A stretch of DNA of 6,274 bases, taken from the NCBI GenBank assembly GCA_028276215.1, contig JAPYWT010000157.1, positions 1 to 6,274 of the forward strand. The letters are read 5' to 3'. This DNA is from Thermoflexus sp. GTDB lineage: Bacteria > Chloroflexota > Anaerolineae > B4-G1 > DUEL01. The translations under genes were made by a program, and so were the position numbers. Below are positions 1 to 6,132 of the stretch, one piece after another. Every line of letters starts with the position of its first letter. The stretch's first letter is position 1. A model generated the notes under the pieces. That model made no database searches. It saw only the letters and a program-made list of their open reading frames with translations, and was not told the DNA's origin.

Positions 1-540
1 AATGCCGCCCCCTTCGGCGCCCTGCAGGTGGCCCAGGTAGTTATCGCGCCGGAAACGGACTCCCAGCGGGAACGCGAAGTCCCGCCCCCAACCGACGGCC
101 GCCCCCTGCATCGTCCAGAGAGGGTCCGTCCAGACCGACGCCGGAAGGCGCACCTCCCAGCGCAGGCGCGTCAGGGTCAGCGTGTCCTGGCCCGCATTCG
201 CCAGCAGAAAGTGCAGACCCCAGGCGTTATCGCCCAGGTCGGTCAGGCTCAGTTTCAATCTCCGGGTGTCTCCCTTCCCCAAGAAGTAGGTCACCTGTAC
301 CTTTCGGTCCCCTGGAGTGCTGGATGCAGAGGTCGCTTCCAGAGGGGTTCCCTCTACCCAGAGCAGGACGCGGCTTTCCGCCACCACCTCCCCGTTGCGA
401 TGCACGCTGAAAGAAGCGTCAGGACCCGGAGTGATTTCTATCATCCCTCCTCCTTTCCGGCGGCAAGCGGTCCATAGAGGCCCACCAACCAGCATACCGA
501 AACCGAGGGCGCAATACCGGAGAAAGTCACGGCGGTCCAA
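1..540 (-). CDS. Tat-leader protein, 3'-truncated by window edge; possible GH36/Sip1-like alpha-galactosidase N-terminus
   Basis: The frame is open from a TTG at 540-538 to the left edge (180 codons, no stop), so the C-terminus is missing. The first residues read (M)DRRDFLRYCALGFG, then LVGGPLWTAC. This is a twin-arginine pattern RRDFL followed by a short hydrophobic stretch and a cysteine at residue 26 that could be lipidated, although Trp at -3 is atypical. TTG lies 2 nt after the GH4 stop, with AAGGTG (551-546) 5 nt upstream. A second start, ATG at 444, has a much stronger Shine-Dalgarno and would give a leaderless protein. The rest is beta-rich without a catalytic motif; it ends in a segment with RRDNYLGHLQ and EGGGI, which recalls the N-terminal sandwich domain of GH36/Sip1-type enzymes. 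That assignment is tentative; the catalytic domain would lie beyond the window. Position after an alpha-galactosidase gene supports a carbohydrate role. The gene's existence is well supported, its function is not. Confidence 0.62.
   Translation of the reverse strand, partial: MDRRDFLRYCALGFGMLVGGPLWTACRRKGGGMIEITPGPDASFSVHRNGEVVAESRVLLWVEGTPLEATSASSTPGDRKVQVTYFLGKGDTRRLKLSLTDLGDNAWGLHFLLANAGQDTLTLTRLRWEVRLPASVWTDPLWTMQGAAVGWGRDFAFPLGVRFRRDNYLGHLQGAEGGGI
445..456 (-). promoter_or_regulatory. Strong internal Shine-Dalgarno before ATG 444
   Basis: The minus strand reads AAAGGAGGAGGG immediately before ATG 444-442, with AAGGAGG ending 4 nt from the ATG. It lies in frame inside the longer Tat-leader reading frame, where it would encode Lys-Gly-Gly-Gly. 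It is either the real ribosome binding site of a leaderless protein or a second internal start. It is the main reason for doubt about the upstream TTG start. Confidence 0.6.
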
Positions 541-542
541 CG

Positions 543-1874
543 CTACACCTTGTGCACCTTGAACTGCGGCAGGTAGTCCCTGTGGACGGCAAACAGTTCG
601 TTGACCATCTGCCGGATTTCGGACAGGGAAAGGACGGCGGCGGTGAGCGGGTCGTGGCAGATCGCGCGGTACACCATCACCGGGTCGCCCGCGATAGAGG
701 CCTGCACCGCCATCTCCTCAATGCCGCTGGAGAGTTGGGTCAGCAGGGCACACTCCGGGGGAAGCGCGCCGACGTGGAACGGGTGGAAGCCCGCCCGGTC
801 CACCAGTACGGGCACCTCCACGCAGGCATCCTGGGGCAGATTGGTGATGAGGCACGTGTTCCGCACATTCCCGTTGAACCGGAACGGTTCGCCGCCCATC
901 AGGGCATTGATGATGTAGGCGGCGTACTCGTGCCCGCGCTGCAGGTCCTCCGCTGTCAGAGGACGTTCCAGGCGCTCCTGCACTTCCTGTTTCCAGGTCG
1001 CCTCCCGGCGCTGATATTCCTTCAGGATGTAGGCATACTCACCGGGGTTCCAGTTCGTGCCGTGGGTGCAGTACTTCTCAATCAGGTCAGGGCGTTTGCG
1101 GAACCACCAGTTGTACTCCGAGTTGTGGCCGCTGGACTCGGTGGGGTAGTACCCCAGGGCCAGGAACATCTCGTTGCGCACGGGCTCGGCGTTGTAGATT
1201 TCGGGGCGCTCCGTGACGGCCTGGTAGATGAGGGGATAGGCGTCTTTCCCCTTCCACTGGAATTTCAGGAACCAGGCCATATGGTTGATCCCCGCGCAGA
1301 GGTAATCCACCTCCTCGTACGGCGCACCGATCCAATCGGCCAGCATCATCGCGGTCCCCTGGACGGAGTGGCACAGGCCTGTGACGGTGATGAAACTCTG
1401 CTTCTGAATGGCCGAGACCAGCATGGCCATCGGGTTGGTGTAGTTGAGCAGGACGGCCTTCGGGCAATACCGTTCCATATCGCGCACAATTTCCATCATC
1501 GGGTTGATCGTGCGCAGGAAACGGAAGATGCCCGCAGGCCCGCGCGTATCCCCCACGTTGAGGTTCACCCCGTATTTCATCGGGATTTCAATGTCGTGTC
1601 GCCAGACCTCGGTGGAGCCCGCCAGGATCGTGGTCAGGACGACATCCGCGCCCTTCAGGGCCTCGGCCCGGTCCAGCGTGGCCTCAACCCGGGCGGGGTA
1701 TCCTCCGGCCGCGATGAGTTTTTCCACCCCCCTCCTGGCCCACTCCAGCCGTTCGGCGTTGATGTCCATCAGCGCGAGGGTCGCATCCTGCAGGAGAGGG
1801 AACGTGAGGATGTCGCGTGCCAGACTCCAGGTGAATTCCAGACTTCCGGCGCCGATAAAGGCAATCTTTGTCAT
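543..1874 (-). CDS. melA: GH4 family NAD/metal-dependent alpha-galactosidase (MelA-like)
   Basis: The protein has 443 residues, the normal length for glycoside hydrolase family 4. The N-terminus MTKIAFIGAGSLEF carries the Rossmann glycine motif (G8-A-G10-S11) that binds NAD. NYTNP (144-148), CHSV (168-171) and GINHMAW (195-201) follow; C168 and H198 match the metal-binding Cys and His of the family. In GH4 the CHSV form marks alpha-galactosidases, CHEV-type motifs alpha-glucosidases and CN-type motifs 6-phospho-glycosidases, so unphosphorylated alpha-galactosides are the expected substrate. The family works by transient oxidation at C3 and elimination, usually with Mn2+. No signal peptide is seen, so it acts in the cytoplasm on imported sugars. 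ATG 1874 follows GAGGAGG by 5 nt and lies 10 nt after the GH114 stop; the 56-codon in-frame extension upstream runs into that gene and is rejected. A related activity, for example on GalNAc-type sugars, cannot be excluded. Confidence 0.9.
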   Translation of the reverse strand: MTKIAFIGAGSLEFTWSLARDILTFPLLQDATLALMDINAERLEWARRGVEKLIAAGGYPARVEATLDRAEALKGADVVLTTILAGSTEVWRHDIEIPMKYGVNLNVGDTRGPAGIFRFLRTINPMMEIVRDMERYCPKAVLLNYTNPMAMLVSAIQKQSFITVTGLCHSVQGTAMMLADWIGAPYEEVDYLCAGINHMAWFLKFQWKGKDAYPLIYQAVTERPEIYNAEPVRNEMFLALGYYPTESSGHNSEYNWWFRKRPDLIEKYCTHGTNWNPGEYAYILKEYQRREATWKQEVQERLERPLTAEDLQRGHEYAAYIINALMGGEPFRFNGNVRNTCLITNLPQDACVEVPVLVDRAGFHPFHVGALPPECALLTQLSSGIEEMAVQASIAGDPVMVYRAICHDPLTAAVLSLSEIRQMVNELFAVHRDYLPQFKVHKV

Positions 1875-1879
1875 TGCAT

Positions 1880-1886
1880 CCTCCTC
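1880..1886 (-). promoter_or_regulatory. Shine-Dalgarno of the GH4 gene overlapping the upstream stop codon
   Basis: The minus strand reads TGAGGAGG, then ATGCA, then ATG. The GA of the upstream TGA stop is part of the GAGGAGG Shine-Dalgarno, 5 nt from ATG 1874. This fixes the GH4 start and suggests translational coupling to the GH114-like gene. Confidence 0.8.
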
Positions 1887-2823
1887 AGGGACAGGGCCAC
1901 TGGCTGGGGTCTTTCTCCGGCTCAAATCCGGGGTTGATGCGCAGGCGGCCCAGAGAGCGGTCGGTGACATAGGGGATGTAGCCACGGGCCCGCGCGCGGC
2001 AGTAGGCATCGGCAATCTGTTCCGGACGGGCGGTGTAGTCAATGGTCAGGACCAGTTTGCCTGCGGCTACCCACTGGTCCAGAATCGCCTCGCGCTGGGC
2101 TGTCCATTCGGGCGGGCTGGGTTCGTGGTCGCGCGGGTAGCCGTAGTAGAGGTCCTCCACGCCGATGCCGGTCATCGCTTCCATGTAGTCGGGGAACATC
2201 GGGCCCAGTTCCTCGGCGTTCTGCGGGAAGACACCGAAGCCCGGGCGTTTCTGACGGGCGTACCGGGTGAAGTCCAGGATGAAGTCCACCATTTCCCGCG
2301 CCGCCGTGGCGCGGCCCTGCTCCTGGTAGTACTGGTAGGCGTCCACCCGGTCCAGGTAAACCCCGTCAAAGTTGAGGGCCAGAATCCGGTCCAGATACGA
2401 ATCGGGGGTCCCGTAGATGATGCGCTGCCATTCGGGGTCCCAGTAATGCACCCAGTAGTCCCCTGCCCAGGTCCCGTCCGGAGCATCCAGCCAGGGCGGC
2501 GGATTTCGGGTCCAATCGGGGTTCCAGTACCAGCGGTAGTTCTCGGTCTGCCCGATGCTCATGTAGCAGAGCACGATTTTGGGGCCACCGGGGGAGTTCT
2601 TCAGGGCCGAAACGACGTCCGGCGAGTTGCCCGCGATAGAAATCGGCACCACCACCAGATCAAAGGCCGTCCGGCCGATGCGCTCCGGGTCTACGTGCTG
2701 GAGTTGGTAGAGGAAATCGTGCACCGCGTGCCAGTCCGGGCCCGCGGGCGGGCGTGCCCGGCAGGCGCTGCCCAACCCGCAGAGGACCACCAACAGGGTC
2801 AGCCAGAGGGTCCAGCGTCGCAT
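1885..2823 (-). CDS. TM1410/GH114-family (COG2342) secreted lipoprotein, putative endo-alpha-1,4-polygalactosaminidase
   Basis: A 312-residue protein. The start MRRW is followed by a hydrophobic core (residues 5-17) and LGSAC, a plausible lipobox with C21 as the lipidated residue, so the enzyme is probably anchored outside the cytoplasmic membrane. Family hallmarks in order: CYMSIGQTENYRWYW (86-100), corresponding to the SIGEAEDYR-type motif of the MJ1477/TM1410 group; NFDGVYLDRVDAY (151-163) with D153, D158 and D161 as acidic active-site candidates; QNAEEL (201-206); VEDLYYG (222-228); LTIDYT (259-264). The fold expected is a TIM barrel. Characterised GH114 enzymes cut alpha-1,4-linked galactosamine polymers, but the TM1410 branch is poorly characterised, so substrate is inferred. 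ATG 2823 has AGGAGGG just upstream and follows the permease stop by 8 nt. The longer in-frame extension to 3123 lies inside the permease gene and would hide the signal peptide, so it is rejected. Confidence 0.85.
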   Translation of the reverse strand: MRRWTLWLTLLVVLCGLGSACRARPPAGPDWHAVHDFLYQLQHVDPERIGRTAFDLVVVPISIAGNSPDVVSALKNSPGGPKIVLCYMSIGQTENYRWYWNPDWTRNPPPWLDAPDGTWAGDYWVHYWDPEWQRIIYGTPDSYLDRILALNFDGVYLDRVDAYQYYQEQGRATAAREMVDFILDFTRYARQKRPGFGVFPQNAEELGPMFPDYMEAMTGIGVEDLYYGYPRDHEPSPPEWTAQREAILDQWVAAGKLVLTIDYTARPEQIADAYCRARARGYIPYVTDRSLGRLRINPGFEPEKDPSQWPCP

Positions 2824-2826
2824 ACT

Positions 2827-2833
2827 CCCTCCT
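2827..2833 (-). promoter_or_regulatory. Shine-Dalgarno of the GH114-like gene overlapping the permease stop
   Basis: The minus strand reads TAGGAGGGAGT then ATG 2823. The AG of the TAG stop of the MalG-type permease is the first part of AGGAGGG. Spacing to the ATG is only 3-4 nt. The layout decides the GH114-like start and fits termination-reinitiation coupling. Confidence 0.78.
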
Positions 2834-3713
2834 ATTTGAAGCCGGAAAAGGTGAAGCCCTGCACAATCCAGCGCTGGAAGTTGACGAAGACCAGCAGGAT
2901 TGGGGTGACGATGAGCACCGTCGCGGCCATAATCAGCGCGGGCTGGCCGGTGTAGGTGGAGTTGAACCACGTCAGGATCACGGGCAGGGTGCGGACTTCT
3001 ATTTTCTGCAGTACGATCATCGGCCACAGGTAGGCGTTCCAGTTGTTCATAAAGACCAGGATGCCGAGGGTGGCCAGCGCTGGCTTCAACTGGGGCAGGA
3101 CGATGCGGAAGAAAATCTGCCACTCCGAGGCCCCGTCAATCCGACCCGCGTCCAGCAATTCGCCAGGGAGCGTCTCGCAGAACTGGCGCATCATAAAGAT
3201 GCCAAACGCGTCCACCGCGCTGAAAATGACCAGCCCCCACAGCGAGTTGATCAGTCCCAGTTTGGCCAGGATCAGGTAACTGGGGATCATCGTAATCTGG
3301 AAGGGGATCATCATAGAAAGCAGGTACCAGCCAAACAGGATGCGTTTGAGCGGGAACTCAAACTTTGCCAGGAGATAGCCCACCAGGGCGCTGGTGAACA
3401 GCGTGGTGGTCACGTTGAACGCGGCGACGAAGGTGCTGTTCGCGTAGAACCGCAGCAGGGGCAGTTTGGGGTTGTTCAGAATTTTCAGGTAGTTTTCCAC
3501 CGTGAAGTGCTGCGGCCAGAAGGTGGGAGGAACCCGGAGGGCCTCCGTGTTGGTCTTGAACGAGGTCAGGATCATCATCAGAAAGGGCAGCAGGGTGAGG
3601 GGCAGGCCAATCGTCAGGATCAGATATGCCAGGGAGCGTCCGGCCAACTTTCCGCCCCGCCGATAACCCTTCCGTGGAGCAGAACCGGCTTGTGGAATCG
3701 CCTGTGTGGTCAT
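2832..3713 (-). CDS. CUT1 ABC sugar transporter permease, MalG type
   Basis: A 293-residue inner-membrane permease with about six hydrophobic segments (roughly 27-51, 93-117, 126-150, 155-176, 212-234, 258-278). The cytoplasmic EAA loop that contacts the ATPase is at 185-211, with the pattern ELLDAGRIDGA followed by LPQLKP; D193-G194 and L206-P207 are the conserved positions. The TSFKTNTE segment after the first membrane helix and the C-terminal GFTFSGFK (usual form GLTAGAVK) are typical of the MalG half of carbohydrate uptake permeases. ATG 3713 lies 1 nt after the stop of the preceding permease (TGAGATG), and GGGAG inside that gene lies 7 nt upstream, so translation is probably coupled and subunits made in equal amounts. 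It pairs with the MalF-type permease. The transported sugar cannot be read from the sequence; neighbours point to alpha-galactosides or galactosamine oligomers. Confidence 0.93.
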   Translation of the reverse strand: MTTQAIPQAGSAPRKGYRRGGKLAGRSLAYLILTIGLPLTLLPFLMMILTSFKTNTEALRVPPTFWPQHFTVENYLKILNNPKLPLLRFYANSTFVAAFNVTTTLFTSALVGYLLAKFEFPLKRILFGWYLLSMMIPFQITMIPSYLILAKLGLINSLWGLVIFSAVDAFGIFMMRQFCETLPGELLDAGRIDGASEWQIFFRIVLPQLKPALATLGILVFMNNWNAYLWPMIVLQKIEVRTLPVILTWFNSTYTGQPALIMAATVLIVTPILLVFVNFQRWIVQGFTFSGFK

Positions 3714-3714
3714 C

Positions 3715-4692
3715 TCAATACTCCCACCGGGTGCGCAGGATTCGCATCTGGATCAGGGTGATCCCCATCACGAGCAGGACCAGGATGAAGGACTCGGCCG
3801 CGGCCCAACCCATATTCTGGTACCGGAAGGCGTTTCTGTAAATGTCCAGCATCAGTACCTGGGTTTTGTAGCCGGGGCCGCCGTTGGTCATCACCTGGAT
3901 GATGTCAAAGACCTGGAAGGAGGAGAGCATGGTCATCACGCAGACGAAGAGAAAGGTGGGCTGGATCAGGGGAAGGACGACCCGCAGGAACGCCTGGAAG
4001 GGGGTCGCGCCGTCTATGAGGGCCGCCTCCCGGAGTTCGTGGGGGACGTTCTGCAGCGCGGCGATGAAGATGACCATGTTGTAGCCGTAGTCCTGCCACA
4101 GGTACGCGATGACGACGGCCCACATGGCCACCGGCACTCCCAGGAACCCCGCGCGGGGGTCCGAGAGCCAGGCGACGGGCCGAAGGCCGACGGCGCGCAG
4201 AATCGCGTTGATCCACCCGGCCTGGGGATCGTACATGCTCATCCAGATCAGGGCCACGCCGACCGAGGAGGTCAGCACGGGCAAGAAGTAAATCGTGCGG
4301 TAGATGACCTTGAGGCGCTCTCCAATGGCTTCTAACAGGTAGGCCAGCGGCAGGGTGATGAGCAGGTTCAGCGGCAGGACCAGGAAGGCGAAAATCAGCG
4401 TGTTTTTCAGGCTGGTGCGGAAGAGGGTGGCAGGGGCGCTGGTGCCCGTGAACATTTCCACAAAGTGTCTCAATCCGACGAACGGATTGCTGCCGCCCAG
4501 CCCCAGGATAGGGCCCCCCAGCCTGCCGGGGCTGTAGTCAAAGAACATCAGGGCGAAGGCCCAGGCCAGGACAAAAATGCCCACCGATTGATAGAGCAAC
4601 AGGGGCACAAGGATGCTCGCCACGAACCGACTTTTGGCAATCGCCAGTCCGCCCTTCGGACGTTTGTCGGGTTTCTGATGCCTGGTGTTCAT
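3715..4692 (-). CDS. CUT1 ABC sugar transporter permease, MalF type
   Basis: A 325-residue inner-membrane permease of the short, six-helix MalF kind. A basic cytoplasmic tail (about 24 residues rich in Lys and Arg) precedes the first helix (about 25-51); others are near 97-121, 132-152, 185-212, 245-268 and 299-317. The EAA loop is at 220-245, LREAALIDGATPF followed by LPLIQP, with E222-A-A, D227-G228 and L240-P241 at the conserved places. NGGPGYKTQVLMLDIYRNAF (270-289) is also typical of the subfamily. Two ATGs are adjacent (4695 and 4692); the second is preferred because GGGGGAG (4704-4698) lies 5 nt from it and only 2 nt from the first. The longer in-frame extension to 4806 runs through the palindrome and is rejected. 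It forms the channel with the MalG-type partner. No ATPase gene is present. Confidence 0.93.
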   Translation of the reverse strand: MNTRHQKPDKRPKGGLAIAKSRFVASILVPLLLYQSVGIFVLAWAFALMFFDYSPGRLGGPILGLGGSNPFVGLRHFVEMFTGTSAPATLFRTSLKNTLIFAFLVLPLNLLITLPLAYLLEAIGERLKVIYRTIYFLPVLTSSVGVALIWMSMYDPQAGWINAILRAVGLRPVAWLSDPRAGFLGVPVAMWAVVIAYLWQDYGYNMVIFIAALQNVPHELREAALIDGATPFQAFLRVVLPLIQPTFLFVCVMTMLSSFQVFDIIQVMTNGGPGYKTQVLMLDIYRNAFRYQNMGWAAAESFILVLLVMGITLIQMRILRTRWEY

Positions 4693-4697
4693 CATCG

Positions 4698-4704
4698 CTC
4701 CCCC
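4698..4704 (-). promoter_or_regulatory. Shine-Dalgarno of the MalF-type permease
   Basis: GGGGGAG on the minus strand is followed by CGATGATG. Spacing favours the second ATG (4692) over the first (4695); the difference is one residue. Confidence 0.65.
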
Positions 4705-4772
4705 GCGGTGGAGAGTGCTGAGAAAGCGCCCTTTTGGGGAACTTTTTCGTGCTCTCTCCCTACTCCCCTGGA

Positions 4773-4806
4773 GTGGGAGTGCAGGACCCGGGTCCTGCAC
4801 TCCCAC
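4773..4806. repeat. Perfect 34-bp palindrome between binding-protein and permease genes
   Basis: The left arm GTGGGAGTGCAGGACCC (4773-4789) is followed directly by its exact reverse complement (4790-4806), 17 bp per arm with no spacer and CCCGGG at the centre. It starts 16 nt after the binding-protein stop and ends about 80 nt before the permease start, in the only sizeable gap between intact genes. In RNA it would fold into a very stable hairpin. On the minus strand it is followed by TCCAGGGGAG with no T-tract, so it is not a classical intrinsic terminator. Likely roles, by analogy with the malE-malF intergenic REP elements, are protection of the upstream mRNA end or partial attenuation. It could also be a dispersed repeat or a dyad protein-binding site. 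Confidence 0.9.
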
Positions 4807-4821
4807 CCGTAGCGAGACGGA

Positions 4822-6132
4822 TTACTGGAAGGTGGAGTTGGCCTCCGTTTCAATCGCTTCCAGCGCTGCGTCAACCTCCTCCACGCCCTGCAGGACGTTC
4901 AGGATGTGGGGGTAGAGGATTTCGTAGAGCGTCCGGTCCCGGTCGGGCATATTGCCCAGGTACTGGCCGTAGGGCAGAATCTGAAGGGCTCTGGGAATCC
5001 AGGGCATGGCCTGGGCAATCTCCGGCGACTCCGCCACCACCGGCATCGCCGGAATCGTGCCGCTGGCGATATTCCACTTTGTGGCAACGGCGGGGTTGGT
5101 GGTGACAAAACGGACGAAATCCCAGGCAATATCCTGGTGGGGGCTGTTGGGCGAAACCGCCAGACCCCAGCCGGAATCTGCCACGAAGACCGGGTCGCCC
5201 TGGAAGGACGGCAGGTAGAAGTAATCCCACTCGTCCGCGAAGTCCGGGTAGTTGGTTTTCCCCAGGGCAATTGCCCAGGTGCCGATGTAGCCAATCCCCA
5301 CCCGACTCTGGAAGAAGGCGTCAATGACGAAGTTGGTCGCGTCGTTGAAGACCACCGGGTCCACCACACCTGCCTTCACCGCGTCCACCATCCACTGGAG
5401 TTGAGCCTTCGCCTGGGGGGTATTGAAGGTGAAGCCGGTATGGTCGGCGTTCCAGAAGTCCCCGCCGCGCTGCTTGATGCCCGCCAGGAACGAGAAGACC
5501 GTGGGGTCGGCGGAGGTGAAGTGGAAGCCCGCGACGGACATCATGCCGGACGCGTCGCGCTGGGTCAGGGCTTTCGCGTCCGCCAGGACGTCGTCCATTG
5601 TCTTCCAGTTGGGCGGATAGGCCAGGCCCGCGGCCTGATACTTGGTCTTGTTGACCAGCACGCCGCCGTATTCCATGTTGAACTCCTGGGGGAGGCCGTA
5701 CAGGACACCGTTGACGATGTAGCCACCAATCGGCGCGGCGTAGAAAGTTTTCTGTGCCTCCTCCACGGTCATCACCTCGGGCGGCACGGGCGCCAGGCGC
5801 TCGTAGTACTGCGAGATCCAGGTACCGAACATTTGCAGGATGTCCGCTTCCTGACGGGCGGGCATCGCGGTCTGAAGCGTCTGGATGTACAGTTCGTAGT
5901 CAAAGTTCTCTATCTGGATGTCCACGTTGGGGTGCTCGGCCTTATAAGCCGCGATAGCCTCTTCGTAGCCTGCGATGAAGGCCGCGTTGGTGTGCACCCA
6001 CATGCGCAGCACGACCTTTTCGCCCGCAGGTGGCTGGGAGGTCGGTTGGGGAAGGGGCGGCGCGGAAGTGGGAGGTGCCTGGGTAGCGGGTGCCTGGGTG
6101 GCGGGTGCTTTTCCGCCCGACGCTAATGAACT
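4822..6132 (-). CDS. CUT1 ABC transporter sugar-binding protein, 5' end lost (no signal peptide)
   Basis: This is an extracellular solute-binding protein of family 1 (SBP_bac_1, carbohydrate type). The open frame covers 436 residues: about 40 of linker, then the two-lobe domain beginning LRMWVHTNAAFIAGYEEAI. Typical elements are YGLPQEFNMEYGGVLVNK and the later GWGLAVSPNSPHQDIAWDFV; the frame ends at TAA 4824-4822. The linker (KAPATQAPATQAPPTSAPP and onward) is the kind that follows a lipoprotein cysteine. Here, however, the residues before it are SSLASGG, and an in-frame TAA lies at 6135-6133. No ATG, GTG or TTG occurs in frame before GTG 6012, which would give 396 residues without leader or linker and has no clear Shine-Dalgarno. 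The export signal is therefore missing: a real 5' deletion or insertion, a frameshift, or an assembly error at the repeat to the right. The body looks intact. It would deliver oligosaccharides to the two permeases downstream. Confidence 0.85.
   Translation of the reverse strand, partial: SSLASGGKAPATQAPATQAPPTSAPPLPQPTSQPPAGEKVVLRMWVHTNAAFIAGYEEAIAAYKAEHPNVDIQIENFDYELYIQTLQTAMPARQEADILQMFGTWISQYYERLAPVPPEVMTVEEAQKTFYAAPIGGYIVNGVLYGLPQEFNMEYGGVLVNKTKYQAAGLAYPPNWKTMDDVLADAKALTQRDASGMMSVAGFHFTSADPTVFSFLAGIKQRGGDFWNADHTGFTFNTPQAKAQLQWMVDAVKAGVVDPVVFNDATNFVIDAFFQSRVGIGYIGTWAIALGKTNYPDFADEWDYFYLPSFQGDPVFVADSGWGLAVSPNSPHQDIAWDFVRFVTTNPAVATKWNIASGTIPAMPVVAESPEIAQAMPWIPRALQILPYGQYLGNMPDRDRTLYEILYPHILNVLQGVEEVDAALEAIETEANSTFQ
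6064..6108 (-). repeat. 15-bp tandem repeat encoding the APATQ linker
   Basis: On the minus strand two 15-nt units, GCACCCGCCACCCAG (6108-6094) and GCACCCGCTACCCAG (6093-6079), differ at one base and encode APATQ twice. A third degenerate unit (6078-6064) encodes APPTS. They form the flexible linker expected between a lipidated N-terminus and the binding domain. Such repeats can expand or contract by slippage. Confidence 0.85.

Noticed and set aside
552..1937. 461-codon open frame on the plus strand, opposite the GH4 gene
   Set aside because: It is antisense to a gene with clear family motifs, shows no recognisable domain, and such shadow frames are common in GC-rich coding DNA.
1444..4335. 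Several long plus-strand open frames opposite the GH114-like and permease genes (for example 1444-2955, 2754-3761, 3706-4335)
   Set aside because: Low-complexity Gly/Arg/Asp/His-rich translations, antisense to well-supported genes, with no domain, leader or ribosome binding site.
308..4775. TCCCCTGGAGTG occurs at 308-319 and again at 4764-4775 beside the palindrome
   Set aside because: About one 12-bp match is expected by chance in a window of this size, and the first copy lies inside a coding region with no palindrome.
4773..4806. Palindrome as an intrinsic terminator of the binding-protein gene
   Set aside because: No T-tract follows the stem on the minus strand, and the plus strand side also lacks one; kept as a hairpin or repeat of uncertain role.
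4906..6126. 406-codon plus-strand frame opposite the binding protein
   Set aside because: The translation is antisense to a complete solute-binding domain and ends in Gly/Arg-rich sequence; treated as a shadow.
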